DNA of 64,000 bases from Granulicella mallensis (lineage in GTDB: Bacteria; Acidobacteriota; Terriglobia; Terriglobales; Acidobacteriaceae): the NCBI RefSeq assembly GCF_014203225.1, contig NZ_JACHIO010000003.1:310001-374000 (forward strand). Direction: 5' to 3'. Each line of letters starts with the position of its first letter. The first letter of the stretch is position 1. A program made the position numbers and the translations under genes. Positions 26,929-36,632 of this stretch are shown in pieces. Under the pieces are notes generated by a model, which had not been told where the DNA came from, made no database searches, and was given only the letters and a program-made list of their open reading frames with translations.

Positions 26929-27788
26929 CTACGGATACTGCTTCCAGTCATACTCCGGCGACAGCGTCTCGAGCTCCGCGACCGTCATGATGTGGTACTG
27001 CTTGATGGGATCGCGCATATCCACGCGACTCATCGAACCCCTGGCAAGCGCCGTCTCGATCCGCATTACGTCGGCTGCCTCATGCGCCGCATTCTGCTCG
27101 GAGTCGCCTATCAGTACAAACATTCGGGTCACATGCGCAACATATTGCTCGCGCAGCTTCTGGCTCCGCGCATCGTCAGCGAGATAGTAATTCCGGTCCG
27201 GCAGGGTCAAACCTCCTTGCCCCGTCGCCAGGATCTGCTTGTTCGAATCCATCTCGTCCTTCTCCACATTGACATCGAATAGCGCCGTCCCGCCGTACTG
27301 TCTGGCCAGCTCCAGACTCAGAGCCGCAATCTGCTTCTTCTCCTTTAGCCCGTCGATCGCCCTCAGCAACGGCTCAAGCGACTTAGCGCCGAGCTTGTCG
27401 GCCGCCTCGACGTTCATGCAGGCCGCGAAGTAATCGCCATACTTCTTCTGCAACGGCGTCGTCGGAGCCTCTGCCGCAGCTTTCAGATCGATGTACAGCA
27501 GATAGTTATGAGTTCCGCCAGTTGAATGACTTGGTTCCAGTGGGTCTGGTCAGCGGGAAGCGGGTTGTTTTTCATCCAGTTTCCGCAGGCGTACTGATAG
27601 AAGTTCGTACATGGGTCGGCGGTCTTATCGATCGCCGAAAGGTCAAGGCTCTTCAACTTCTTCGGCACCGACGTGGGACCGGCATCGAGATTCAGTCCTG
27701 AATCGAGGTTCTGTCCGAAAGCTGTTTTAGGAGCGAGATATAATCCACCGGCCAGTATAAGAAGCGAAGCAACGTTTTGTAAGCGCAT
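26929..27788 (-). pseudogene. M13-family (neprilysin-like) metallopeptidase, N-terminal half, frameshifted
   Basis: The first piece (27788 to about 27510) has a signal peptide and SLDLSAIDKTADPCTNFYQY, CGNWMKNNPLPADQT, the standard M13 opening. A frameshift near 27500 separates it from the second piece, which continues with KKYGDYFAACMNVEAADKLG and LTLPDRNYYLADDARSQKLR to SPEYDWKQYP. The catalytic HExxH half is absent. The break point joins directly to a DUF885 fragment. Confidence 0.8.
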
Positions 27789-28455
27789 GGAACTCCTAGA
27801 AACAATTCAGATGAGAAGCCGAATCATTGAAATTGGATCAGAGAAAGAGACCCAGATTTTCTCGAGCCAAAACTAGTCATCTTCCTGATAAAACACGGTA
27901 AGCCCGTTTTTATTCCGACCGTTCGAAAGATTTTCTTTCCTTCCACTCGTCCGCAGACGGATTGCCCCAGCGCAACAGCTTTCTTGACTCCATCATGAGA
28001 GTCATGCAACAGCGAAGGCCCAATGCGCGCCCGGACTATGAAATGCCCGATGACATTACCAGCACCCGATTCATCGCGTCCCTGCCGTATCCGATGGAAA
28101 ACAATGGGACCTACTTCGCTTGTGGAGTTTTCACAGTGTAGTCCATCATCTTTTGCTCATGTCCATCTACGCCACAATTCAAACAGCAACGGCGGCATCC
28201 GTGAGAGCATAGCCTTCGTCCGATGCACCTTGGCGTGACAGGCAGGTCAAAGCGCAATCCTCAAGTGCAGAACAGACTTCCCTAGCCAGCGATCGTGGCC
28301 GATGATCGAGCGCCGATGCGACCGGAGGCATCGCACACCCGGCACCGATAGCTGTCCTTTTTTTTGAACGCGACCCCCAGCGCACTCCTCCGCCGCATCG
28401 CAGGAGCACAAACCTCGTCCAATCGCTGTCAACATCCTGACCGAGAGGATCTCTC
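27789..28455. other. Intergenic stretch, no credible gene
   Basis: Short open frames occur on both strands but none has family-like sequence or a convincing ribosome site. It lies between gene fragments on each side and is probably decayed coding DNA. Confidence 0.5.
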
Positions 28456-28632
28456 ATGTCCCGCATCGCGCTCGTCGCTGGAGTCACAGGAATAGTCAGC
28501 AACAACCTCGCCCATCAGTCCCTCTACAACGGTTGGGAGGCTCACGGTATCACTCGACGCGCCTCCAAAACCGTCGGCGGGTTTAACTTCATCGCCGCAG
28601 ACCTCCTCGATGCAACGGCCCTGAGCGCGCAT
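28456..28632 (+). pseudogene. N-terminal fragment of an extended SDR (NAD-dependent epimerase-type) protein
   Basis: From ATG 28456 the sequence reads ALVAGVTGIVSNNLAHQSL, GWEAHGITRR and FIAADLLDATAL, the first Rossmann unit of an SDR of the PRISE/epimerase type. After about 58 residues the similarity ends, although the frame stays open to 28812. The rest of the fold and the YxxxK site are missing. Confidence 0.65.
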
Positions 28633-28774
28633 GACAGCTCCGATTTGTGTCAGTGTTCACCGCTTGAGGGTGACGTAACGATCCCGTCGAGCTCGTTGAT
28701 GCCAGGCTCTATTCCCCGAAAGGAACCAACGATCTTCTCATCGGAGAGAGTAGGAGCTACGGCAATCAGATCTT

Positions 28775-29581
28775 TTAATGGTAACAATTATTCTTCGTCA
28801 GACTCAGTGTAAATACCGTTCGATCTCGATTCGATTCCTCGAGGCAAACGCTACCACCGTGCTCTTCAGCTATTCGACGAGCGAGGGTGAGCCCCAGGCC
28901 TGTTCCGTTGAGTTTTCCTGCGGTCACGAACGGATCGAACAACGTCCTCCGGACAGCGGCAGGTATGCCAGGACCATTGTCAGATATTGTAATGTAGATC
29001 CGTTCATTGACTTCCGTAAGGTGGACCATCACCTCAGGCACGTGAGTTGAGAGCGTCGCAGCTTGGCAGGCATTGAGCAGCAAGTTATATATGGCACTTT
29101 CAAGATTCTTCGCATCGATGTCTGCTTCTGTCGGCGGAAACTTGCCGACCGTGATGGACACGTTCCGTCCGTCTGGATGAAACTTCATCGCCGCAACAGC
29201 TTTCTCAACAACCGAGGAAACGCGCGCACGGACAAGCGGGCTTTTCCGTCCGTTACTACCGAATTCCAGTAATGAATCAATGCGCTCTGTCATCGCGAGC
29301 ACTGCTTCTTGAATTTCGAGCAGCAGATCAGCCCGCATGCACGCACATATATCGTCGCGCTCGAGGAACTCTGCGTTCGCATAGATGGCGGTGAGGAAGT
29401 GGCGCATATCGTGAGATATCGAGCATGCCATCCTGCCGATTGCCGACATCCTCTCTGCCTCTATCAGTTGGCGCGACGCAGGCCGCGGCGGTTCGTTTCG
29501 CAGATCCAGATCAACGCCCTTATCAAACATAAGGATATTGCCTCGGCCTGAAATCTCTGTTTTTCCAGGGTTTGTACTCAC
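28775..29581 (-). CDS. Sensor-less histidine kinase
   Basis: A 268-residue kinase core. The H box is SISHDMRHFLTAI, the N box NLLLNACQAA, G1 ISDNGPGIP, then LFDPFVTAGKLNGTGLGL and GGSV. There is no transmembrane segment and no recognisable PAS or GAF domain; only about 40 residues precede the dimerisation helix. No response regulator is adjacent. The GTG start at 29581 follows AAGGGGAAACA. Likely a cytoplasmic kinase of the HisKA type receiving its signal from another protein. Confidence 0.85.
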   Translation of the reverse strand: MSTNPGKTEISGRGNILMFDKGVDLDLRNEPPRPASRQLIEAERMSAIGRMACSISHDMRHFLTAIYANAEFLERDDICACMRADLLLEIQEAVLAMTERIDSLLEFGSNGRKSPLVRARVSSVVEKAVAAMKFHPDGRNVSITVGKFPPTEADIDAKNLESAIYNLLLNACQAATLSTHVPEVMVHLTEVNERIYITISDNGPGIPAAVRRTLFDPFVTAGKLNGTGLGLTLARRIAEEHGGSVCLEESNRDRTVFTLSLTKNNCYH

Positions 29582-29881
29582 TGTTTCCCCTTGTGATCTA
29601 GAGACATAAATCGAATGAATGGCGCCTGCGCCTTCGAGTGTGTGGTTCCCGACTCGTGCGGCATACCACCGTTTGAGGTCAGGAGTTGATCGTTCTATCT
29701 TTTTTCGCTACCTCGGCTTTGAAATTGTTGACTGCGTTGAATACCTGCGATCGTGCTACACGGTGGCCAGCTCGGCAGGAAGATCGGCTACAAAGCACTC
29801 TTGCAATGTACCCATGGCTGGCCCCCGTGAAATTCGCAGGTCTTTGTATCTATTCATAGTGAGTCCAAAACGAAAGGCTAC
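29582..29881. other. Intergenic, upstream of the histidine kinase
   Basis: No gene or clear repeat was recognised in these 300 bp. It should contain the kinase promoter on the minus strand. Confidence 0.5.
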
Positions 29882-30388
29882 CTATGCGTCGTGACAACCT
29901 GTCAATACGGAGATAGGCGGAACTATGCTAAGACGATCAATCGCATACGTTACAAGTCCTTGCACCTCAGATGGCGGCAGGCCGAGATACTTCGCAACCT
30001 CTGTTTCAGGTGAACGGATGATCAATCTCAGCACAAATGCCAGGCGGGGGAGATCGGGCAAGCTACCAATGGAACTCGGCAAAAAAAACTGGCTCTCATC
30101 TTCCTCTCTGCGCGCGTCCGACAGTACAGCAATCGCTTGAGTGATGAAAACATCTCGAGCCTGAATGTAAGCGAGTGCTGGAATGGAAGATTCAAATGCA
30201 GTCGTATCGAGCTTAGCCATCGTGCGCGCGAAGGTGGCTTCGACAAGCTTGCCATCTGCTACGAGATACCAAACCAGCGTCGCGAATTCATCCAGGTGCT
30301 CGAGCAGTAGGAAGCACCATGATGCGCTTTTCGGTGATGGAGTAAATAATGAGGGGGTAAATAATACGGGTGTGAATGAAGTTGCCAT
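29882..30388 (-). CDS. Protein with possible sigma-70 region 4-like tail
   Basis: A 168-residue soluble protein. The C-terminal third (LPDLPRLAFVLRLIIRSPETEVAKYLGLPPSEVQGLV) looks like the helix-turn-helix of sigma-factor region 4, where sigma factors have P-x-x-x-R-x-x-F-x-L...A-x-x-L-G-x-x-x-x-x-V. No region 2 is seen. AGGAG lies 8 nt before ATG 30388. It is followed on the same strand by the kinase and preceded by an omega-like gene, so it may be part of a small regulatory group. The assignment is tentative. Confidence 0.5.
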   Translation of the reverse strand: MATSFTPVLFTPSLFTPSPKSASWCFLLLEHLDEFATLVWYLVADGKLVEATFARTMAKLDTTAFESSIPALAYIQARDVFITQAIAVLSDARREEDESQFFLPSSIGSLPDLPRLAFVLRLIIRSPETEVAKYLGLPPSEVQGLVTYAIDRLSIVPPISVLTGCHDA

Positions 30389-30446
30389 GGCTGTTACTCC
30401 TAACTTCGTAAAGGGGAGGGCTGAAATCTAATTGACTGCGGGAACG

Positions 30447-30662
30447 TCATGCAGCACGGCCTCTCGAACTGCTTGCCGCCTCCGCAGCGCGACGGTCTGA
30501 TCTTCGTTTTGAGCAGCCTAACCGCTCGAACACGTCGTTCACCGTATCCTGCAACCGGGTGTTAGGACGATGCAGTTTGCGGGTTGCCTTCGCTATCAGC
30601 CGAGCGAGTAAATAGCGATTCGATTCATAGGTGAGAGCCATAAATGTTAATTCAGCACGCAT
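30447..30662 (-). CDS. Small RNA polymerase omega (RpoZ)-like protein
   Basis: A 71-residue basic protein. The segment YESNRYLLARLIAKATRKLHRP resembles the omega-subunit core (N-R-F-x-L-x-x-x-A-x-x-R-A). It lacks the conserved MARVT-type start and so is probably a divergent paralogue rather than the housekeeping omega. A GGAGGGACACC sequence precedes ATG 30662. It is 58 bp upstream of the sigma-like gene. Confidence 0.5.
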   Translation of the reverse strand: MRAELTFMALTYESNRYLLARLIAKATRKLHRPNTRLQDTVNDVFERLGCSKRRSDRRAAEAASSSRGRAA

Positions 30663-30757
30663 GGTGTCCCTCCGGAAGCCCGATCTTAGTTGCAGGTGTT
30701 AACTTCGAGATCGATGATCTGCAGTGTGACGATGGCAGCTATTTTTGAGGCGCACCA

Positions 30758-31033
30758 TTATGGGGTAGGTACGACCAGCGATTTCTGTAGCCGCGCCTGA
30801 TCTCGACTTGCGTGTGTTCGTTCCTTGAACCACGGCCGCATGCTGAACGCGTATACGACGATGCAAAACAGGTTCGCGGGAATAAAGCCAAGCTGTGACG
30901 TTCGCAATCCAATTAGACAGACGATCAAGCTGTTGGCTATTGCGACGAGGAGTCCGATCCATGATTTTCGTGCGAGCAGTATTGTCGCCAGGATTGTGAA
31001 GAAACAAGAGAGATAATCCAAATGGAACATCAC
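30758..31033 (-). CDS. Small membrane protein with about three transmembrane segments
   Basis: A 91-residue protein. Hydrophobic stretches cover roughly residues 4-22, 25-44 and 52-68, followed by a basic cytoplasmic tail. W-I-G-L-L-V-A-I-A-N-S and I-P-A-N-L-F-C-I resemble half of a PnuC-like or SWEET/semiSWEET-type small transporter, but I cannot decide. The start is GTG 31033 or the next ATG; GGAGGT lies just upstream. Confidence 0.5.
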   Translation of the reverse strand: MMFHLDYLSCFFTILATILLARKSWIGLLVAIANSLIVCLIGLRTSQLGFIPANLFCIVVYAFSMRPWFKERTHASRDQARLQKSLVVPTP

Positions 31034-31290
31034 GAAAACCGAACCTCCAATTGAAGCTTCACCCGATTCAGGGAATCGATGATTCGTGATGCTCTGATCT
31101 GTCTTCCGTGCTCGATACTGTTGAAGTGACTATGAAGGAAAACTCGGACGATTGCATCCCACGAAGGAAGGCATTTTCAACGCTGGCAACGGAGGGGTAT
31201 CGGATACCACTATTTAGGGGGATTGATGCCCAGGCATTGGGGAGAACTGTTTGCATTCAATCTCAAGGAAGTGCGGAATTTTTCTGAGAA

Positions 31291-31734
31291 TCATCGACGC
31301 GTTGAACGCGGGCCTTCAGGAATAATGATTTCGCGACGACCGAAGACACGCGCATCAAGTGAAAAAGCGCCCGGGCCGAGCAGGACAAGCGCGCCGGATA
31401 TCGCAGCCAGATTGAATGCAGTTAACGCACTGATGTGGTTGTTCGCTTCAGTCATCAAAGACGGCGAAACGGCCATCAGGAGATAACCAACTGTTGCCGC
31501 GGCGCTTGCAGCGGGTGTGAGAAAGCCGACGAAAATCGCCGCCCCAACAGCGATTGCGACCGATCCAACGGCCCAAGCGCTAATCGTATGACTTTTGGGT
31601 CCAACGAGCGCGTCCATTGCGCAAATGATTGCATTGACAGCAACTATAAGCCGCAGAAAGATGAGGCCAATGCCTGGCCAACCCTCCGGGAAACTGGAAA
31701 AGAGCCTTTGCAGCCGGGGCCTCCTCAGGCACAA
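31291..31734 (-). CDS. DoxX-like membrane protein
   Basis: About 147 residues with four hydrophobic segments (GIGLIFLRLIVAVNAI; WAVGSVAIAVGAAIFVGFLTP; AATVGYLLMAVS; LTAFNLAAISGALVLLGPG), and the closing L-G-P-G-A-F-S-L-D-A-R typical of DoxX family proteins. The true start may be downstream of the TTG at 31734. Downstream of the response regulator gene but separated by 110 bp. Role unknown. Confidence 0.65.
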   Translation of the reverse strand: MCLRRPRLQRLFSSFPEGWPGIGLIFLRLIVAVNAIICAMDALVGPKSHTISAWAVGSVAIAVGAAIFVGFLTPAASAAATVGYLLMAVSPSLMTEANNHISALTAFNLAAISGALVLLGPGAFSLDARVFGRREIIIPEGPRSTRR

Positions 31735-31844
31735 AGACGCGCCAGAAAAAAGGCTAGCGTCTTTCGCTGCGAATTGGACCCCCAGAACGAGTGCTTTTTC
31801 TGTACCACTTGGAAACTCCAGGGCACGCGGAAGTGTGGATAAAA

Positions 31845-32474
31845 CTAGAGATGGATGATTCCGCGTCTAATTCCGACAGCGACGGCCTCGGTGCGATCGC
31901 TTGCGCCGAGTTTTTCCATGATGTGCTTGATATGTCCCTTCACCGTTTCTTCAGAGATGAAAAGGAGCGCTGCGATGTCGCTGTTGCGATTTCCTCCCGC
32001 GACGTTCTGAAGGACCTCAACCTCTCGCTTGCTCAACGTTTCATCCCCAATATGCTCGATGAGTCGAGCTGCGACCTCGGGAGGGATTTGTTTCTTCCCG
32101 GCGTGCACCTTGCGGATCATTTCTACGAGCTGTTTTCTGGGCATGCTTTTGAGCATGTAACCTTGCGCTCCCGCCTCCAGCGCGCGCTGAATCTCGGCGT
32201 CTCCTTCAAACGTCGTTAGCATGATCACTCGGGCATCTGCAAACTCTGTGCGAATGGCAAGCAATGCGTCGATGCCCCCCATATCCGGCATCCGGACATC
32301 CATGAGTGTCACGTCGGGCTGATGTTCACGAAATCCTTGAATGGCTTCGTGTCCAGTTGATGCCTCTGCAACCAATTGCATGTCGGGTTCATTTCTGATG
32401 ACGGCCGCAATGCCTTCCCTCATGAGAGGATGGTCGTCAACGCAGAAGACTCGAATCCTTGGGATAATGCTCAT
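31845..32474 (-). CDS. NarL/FixJ-type response regulator
   Basis: A 209-residue two-domain regulator. The receiver has FCVDDHPLMREGI, the phosphoacceptor Asp in VTLMDVRMPDMGG, and VIMLTTFEGD. The C-terminal LuxR-type helix-turn-helix reads LSKREVEVLQNVAGGNRNSDIA with SEETVKGHIKHIMEKLG. Its start overlaps the stop of the propeller kinase gene by 4 bp, which identifies its partner. It is the last gene of the lipoprotein-kinase-regulator operon. Confidence 0.95.
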   Translation of the reverse strand: MSIIPRIRVFCVDDHPLMREGIAAVIRNEPDMQLVAEASTGHEAIQGFREHQPDVTLMDVRMPDMGGIDALLAIRTEFADARVIMLTTFEGDAEIQRALEAGAQGYMLKSMPRKQLVEMIRKVHAGKKQIPPEVAARLIEHIGDETLSKREVEVLQNVAGGNRNSDIAALLFISEETVKGHIKHIMEKLGASDRTEAVAVGIRRGIIHL

Positions 32475-35400
32475 TTATGTACTCGCTTCGCTTTGTTATG
32501 CTTCGCGGTCTCAAGCCTCTCTCGGCTAAGCCAACGGAACCACTGCGATATAGGGCCATTCGAACCTTTTTCGAATGCGACCGTGCCGGGAACCGTTAAT
32601 TCTATTTCAGTTCCTGCGCCAATGCGGCTTCGAAGTCTTAGATGAGCGCCAATTCTTTCGGAGCGCTCTCGGATGCCGACGAGTCCCCAGTGCCCCTCAC
32701 GGCCTGAGTGCAGCACTTGAGGGTCGATTCCACGACCATCGTCTCGCACCAACACTTTAAGATGTCTGCTCGCATATTCTACTTCGACTTCGATATGGTT
32801 CGCCTGTGCATGCATAAATGCATTCAATAGGGCCTCGCGGCCAATGCGATAGACTTCATCGCGGATCAGCGGCCGCAATGGACGCGTAACACTATCAACG
32901 ATAACGCGGAAATCAGTTTTGTTGTCGAAGGGAAATTCCTGTCGCAGTCGCGAGAAGGCAGTCTCAAGGCTTTGGTTGCCCGATTCCGTTGTGCGCAAAC
33001 CACGCAGCGCATTTCTACCTTCTTGAGTGACTGTACTCATCAATTGCAGGACCCGTCTCAAGAGAGGTTTGGTGGGAGAGTCCTCCGGGAGTTGGTCTTC
33101 CGCTACATCAAGCTGGAGAGAGGCGCTCAGAACACCTTGCAGCAGCGTGTCATGCAATTCTTGCGCAATGCGCGTACGCTCTGCGAGCCGTTCTTGGAAG
33201 CCAACATTCAATCGTTTCGTCAATTGGTGAATGTGAAAGCGATAAATGGCGAGGATCGTCAGGCAAGACCCTGCAAGACAAGCCACTCGAAACCACCACG
33301 TTTGCCAGAACGCAGGTTCGATCACGAAAGGGACAGAAGTCTCCGGACCATTCCAAAGACCGACACTGTTGGAGGCAACGATGCGGAAGAGATATGTGCC
33401 AGGGCCCAGGTTTTTATAGACAACCTGCCTTGACGCAACGATATCGCTCCAACCTTGATCGGAACCATCGAGCTTATAACGAAAACGGATGCGTTCTCGC
33501 GCAGCCAAGTTCGTATTGTCGTAATTCAAGGTAATGCTCTGAATTCCAGAGGGAATTTTGATGGGGTTCTGCACATTAACCTGATTTCCGCCAGCGGACA
33601 TAGATCCGATTCGCACTGCGACTGGAATCGAATTTCTGAAGATGGCGATCGGATCGGCCATGGACAAACCCGACTTAAGAGAGATCCAGATGCGTCCTTC
33701 AGGGTCAGCAACTACGGTGCCGTCGCGACTCACGCCTTCCACCCCCTGGAGGCCGTCGTCGATTCCATAGCTTTGAACATCGGTATCAGAGAGCAATCCG
33801 CTCAAAAGTCCGTCCCTATTGACGCGAAGTACGTGATCTGAGGTGGTGAACCAGAGGGAACCCATCCCGTCTTCCGCAACTCCGAAGATCTGCTCCCGTA
33901 ATGCCTCGGGCAGTCTCGCTGGAACTTTGATCTTTCCGGAGGATATGTACGCCAGACCGCCGGGGGTTACGACCCACACCACATGCTTTGTGTCTTCAAT
34001 GATTGTTCTTACTGTTGACGATGGCAGGCCGTCGTTAGCTGTATAAATTGTCCAATGCCGATTTGCGAACGAGGCTAAACCGCTGGGGGTAGCCAACCAT
34101 GTTGTCCCATCGAAGCCTTCGACTATGGAATTGACAGCATTTGAGGGGAGTCCACTGGAGTCGGAATAATTGGTAAATTTCCCGCCATTCAATCTGCTTA
34201 CGCCGGCGCTCACAGTCCCAGCCCAGATCGTCCCATCGCGTTCACGGTGCACGGAATAAACGCTGTTCTGCGCAAGGCCATCCGCCTGTGTATAGGTGTG
34301 GGCCGCAAATGAGTCGCCCTTTCCGGTCAGCACGGTGAGACCGCCATGTTGCCGTCCGACGCAGACTTCACCGTCACCACCGCTAACGGAATACACAACA
34401 TCGTGTTCCAGTCCATCGACAGTGATATGACCGACTTGCCCGTCCTTCATCCAGTAGAGGCCACCCGAGAGCGGCGCAAACCAGATCCGGCCCGTGGAGT
34501 CGGGGTAGACTGAGCCAATGCCGGTTGACGGAAGACCTTCAGAAGTCGAATAGGTTGTAAGCATTCCATTTCGCAGTCGCTCGACTCCTCGCGAACCGCC
34601 AAACCAAATATCTCCGTCGAGATCTTGATAGATTGCTGTTACTTCAAACCCAGGCTTTGGGTTAAGCAGGTCGAGCGAAACAACGCCGGATGGAGTAATG
34701 CGCACGATGCCATGGTTCGTTCCAATCCAGATGTTTAGGTCACGATCTCTGGCCATCGCCAGAATCTGTAGTTGCTTCAGCGAAGAAGTCAAGTGAGGGG
34801 TGGCCAGTACGCCGCCCTCCCACAAATGAATGCCGCTGTCGGTTCCAATCCATAAGCCGCCGGTGACTGCGGGCAGAAGGGCATTGATCTTCGAACCCTT
34901 GAGCTCCTGAGCAACTGCGGAAATGTGATTCTGGCTCAGACGAAAGAGACCGTTATCTTGTGTGCCGAACCAGATACTCTGGTCTCGCGTCGCAGCTAGG
35001 GAGATGACAATACCGGGAATTTGCTCTGCACTGACTATTGTCTCCAGGCGCCCTCCCTCATATCGGAATGTCCGGTCCCCAAGTCCGGAGAGAATGACGC
35101 GACCCTTGTAGTCGGAAGAGGTCGCTGTAAAGGTGATGTCCTGAAGATCGAATCGGGTGTATGGGTCCTCAAACTTCCCATCATGATAAAGAAGCATGTG
35201 TGGACCTTCGAGACGAATCCAGAGATTCCCGCTGGCATCGGTAACGAGGCCGCGCACGGGACTAATCGGAGGCGAATCTGGGAGAGGTCGCTGAATCAGA
35301 ATGAAATTGGCCCCATCGAATCGAACCAGACCTCTTTCGGTTCCAATCCACAAATAACCATCGGCCGATTGGCGAATGGTGTAAATCCTTCCTCCAATAA

Positions 35401-35536
35401 ATCCTTTGTCCTCGCCCCACTTGTCATGTACGTATTGTGAGATTCTCCTGGTAGGGTCTAATCCAAAAGCAGTATTCACTAGACATAAGAGCGCGATCCC
35501 ATTTAAGAGAACCTTGCGTAGCCGATGCCTCTGCAT
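32471..35536 (-). CDS. Two-component propeller (reg_prop) sensor histidine kinase
   Basis: About 1021 residues. An N-terminal signal peptide is followed by two seven-bladed-propeller halves made of reg_prop repeats (DGYLWIGTERGLVRFDG, DGTIWAGTVSAGVSRL and many similar), then a Y_Y_Y domain (IRFRYKLDGSDQGW), a transmembrane segment (WFRVACLAGSCLTILAIYRF), and a HisKA_3 kinase: RIAQELHDTLLQG and an ATPase with DDGRGI and GLVGIRERS. The propeller is periplasmic and such kinases usually sense carbohydrate-type ligands. ATG 35536 gives a proper signal peptide and leaves 7 bp to the lipoprotein stop. Confidence 0.93.
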   Translation of the reverse strand: MQRHRLRKVLLNGIALLCLVNTAFGLDPTRRISQYVHDKWGEDKGFIGGRIYTIRQSADGYLWIGTERGLVRFDGANFILIQRPLPDSPPISPVRGLVTDASGNLWIRLEGPHMLLYHDGKFEDPYTRFDLQDITFTATSSDYKGRVILSGLGDRTFRYEGGRLETIVSAEQIPGIVISLAATRDQSIWFGTQDNGLFRLSQNHISAVAQELKGSKINALLPAVTGGLWIGTDSGIHLWEGGVLATPHLTSSLKQLQILAMARDRDLNIWIGTNHGIVRITPSGVVSLDLLNPKPGFEVTAIYQDLDGDIWFGGSRGVERLRNGMLTTYSTSEGLPSTGIGSVYPDSTGRIWFAPLSGGLYWMKDGQVGHITVDGLEHDVVYSVSGGDGEVCVGRQHGGLTVLTGKGDSFAAHTYTQADGLAQNSVYSVHRERDGTIWAGTVSAGVSRLNGGKFTNYSDSSGLPSNAVNSIVEGFDGTTWLATPSGLASFANRHWTIYTANDGLPSSTVRTIIEDTKHVVWVVTPGGLAYISSGKIKVPARLPEALREQIFGVAEDGMGSLWFTTSDHVLRVNRDGLLSGLLSDTDVQSYGIDDGLQGVEGVSRDGTVVADPEGRIWISLKSGLSMADPIAIFRNSIPVAVRIGSMSAGGNQVNVQNPIKIPSGIQSITLNYDNTNLAARERIRFRYKLDGSDQGWSDIVASRQVVYKNLGPGTYLFRIVASNSVGLWNGPETSVPFVIEPAFWQTWWFRVACLAGSCLTILAIYRFHIHQLTKRLNVGFQERLAERTRIAQELHDTLLQGVLSASLQLDVAEDQLPEDSPTKPLLRRVLQLMSTVTQEGRNALRGLRTTESGNQSLETAFSRLRQEFPFDNKTDFRVIVDSVTRPLRPLIRDEVYRIGREALLNAFMHAQANHIEVEVEYASRHLKVLVRDDGRGIDPQVLHSGREGHWGLVGIRERSERIGAHLRLRSRIGAGTEIELTVPGTVAFEKGSNGPISQWFRWLSRERLETAKHNKAKRVHK

Positions 35537-35543
35537 CACGTTT

Positions 35544-36632
35544 TCAGGGTAGGAACTCGAATTTTTCAATCACAACCTCGATCGGTTGTTGAGAAGAAGC
35601 CTTCGTAAGTCGATAGCTGTACAAGCCCATGTGAACCGTTTCCTTGGCAGGAGTCGGAACCCCCGAGGTAAAGATGTGTTCACTAATGGTGGCGGCTCCG
35701 GGGCCTATCCCCGATCCGCGGACAGTCTTAAACGAAGCGCGTCCGGCCTCCCAACGTAACATGTGGGCCAGCACTCCGGCCGGGGCCGTGAATCGAGAGA
35801 CGTTTTCAGGGACATAAAAAGGTTGGACAACATATTGCGCATTCTTGCTGTCTGCAATACCCCAGCGGCTCAATTCGATGTCAAGTTCACCAGGAATGTT
35901 ATCCGTTCGAAAGTCATCATTTGTATACAACCCCAGAGCAGCAGATGGGCCAAAATGACCGGTATCTTGAACTACAAAGATGTACGAACCATAACCCAGA
36001 CTTCGGGTCAGACTCACCTCGGCACATGTCCATAGGCCATCATGCTCCTCCATGCGAAGATGCAGATAGCCGTTCTTATCGGTCCACACATTCGAGGGAT
36101 CGTAGGAGTTGGGTTGCCCTCCTCGATCGCTCGCCGCGTTACGCACTCTCCAGTCATATCCACTAAAGTGGATGACCTTAGAAACAATTTGGGCAAGAGG
36201 CTTGCCTGTCGAAGTAGCGATTGCGACTACGCCGTTGCCTTCTGCAGGCAACGTCGTAACCTTCGTTGCAGGATGAAAGCCGGGCTCAACGAGGATCGCT
36301 GCATAATCGGTGCCGAGATGGGTCGAGTTCCTCCACGTCGAATCGGGCTGAATCTTCGTAAAAGGCTGATTCGCAAAAGGTTGAATCCACCAAATACCGC
36401 TGCGTGCGTAAAGCACGATCTGTTCGCCAGGTTTGGCGCCGTTCGCCCGCCCTCCGATAAAGTCCAGTTGTACCGGACCGCCAGGATTGGAGGCGGGGAC
36501 TAGCGTGATTTGAACGTTTGGCTTGGGAGGCACCCTACTCGAATTGCAGGCATAGAGAAGGGCGCTCACGAACACGAGAAGGATATTCGATCGAAGCTTT
36601 TGGAAGGAGGACGTGTAAGGGGAAGGTTTCAT
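35544..36632 (-). CDS. Lipoprotein with GH16/concanavalin A-like domain
   Basis: A 362-residue secreted lipoprotein: signal segment and lipobox-like L-L-Y-A-C near residue 28. The second half is like a beta-jelly-roll of GH16 type: D-K-N-G-Y-L-H-L-R, E-V-S-L-T-R-S-L-G-Y-G-S-Y-I-F, and P-G-E-L-D-I-E-L-S-R-W-G, where GH16 enzymes have E-I-D-I-E. Here the first Glu aligns but the rest differs, so catalysis is uncertain and it could be a binding protein. GGAGG precedes ATG 36632. Position just before the propeller kinase suggests it helps generate or present the ligand. Confidence 0.75.
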   Translation of the reverse strand: MKPSPYTSSFQKLRSNILLVFVSALLYACNSSRVPPKPNVQITLVPASNPGGPVQLDFIGGRANGAKPGEQIVLYARSGIWWIQPFANQPFTKIQPDSTWRNSTHLGTDYAAILVEPGFHPATKVTTLPAEGNGVVAIATSTGKPLAQIVSKVIHFSGYDWRVRNAASDRGGQPNSYDPSNVWTDKNGYLHLRMEEHDGLWTCAEVSLTRSLGYGSYIFVVQDTGHFGPSAALGLYTNDDFRTDNIPGELDIELSRWGIADSKNAQYVVQPFYVPENVSRFTAPAGVLAHMLRWEAGRASFKTVRGSGIGPGAATISEHIFTSGVPTPAKETVHMGLYSYRLTKASSQQPIEVVIEKFEFLP

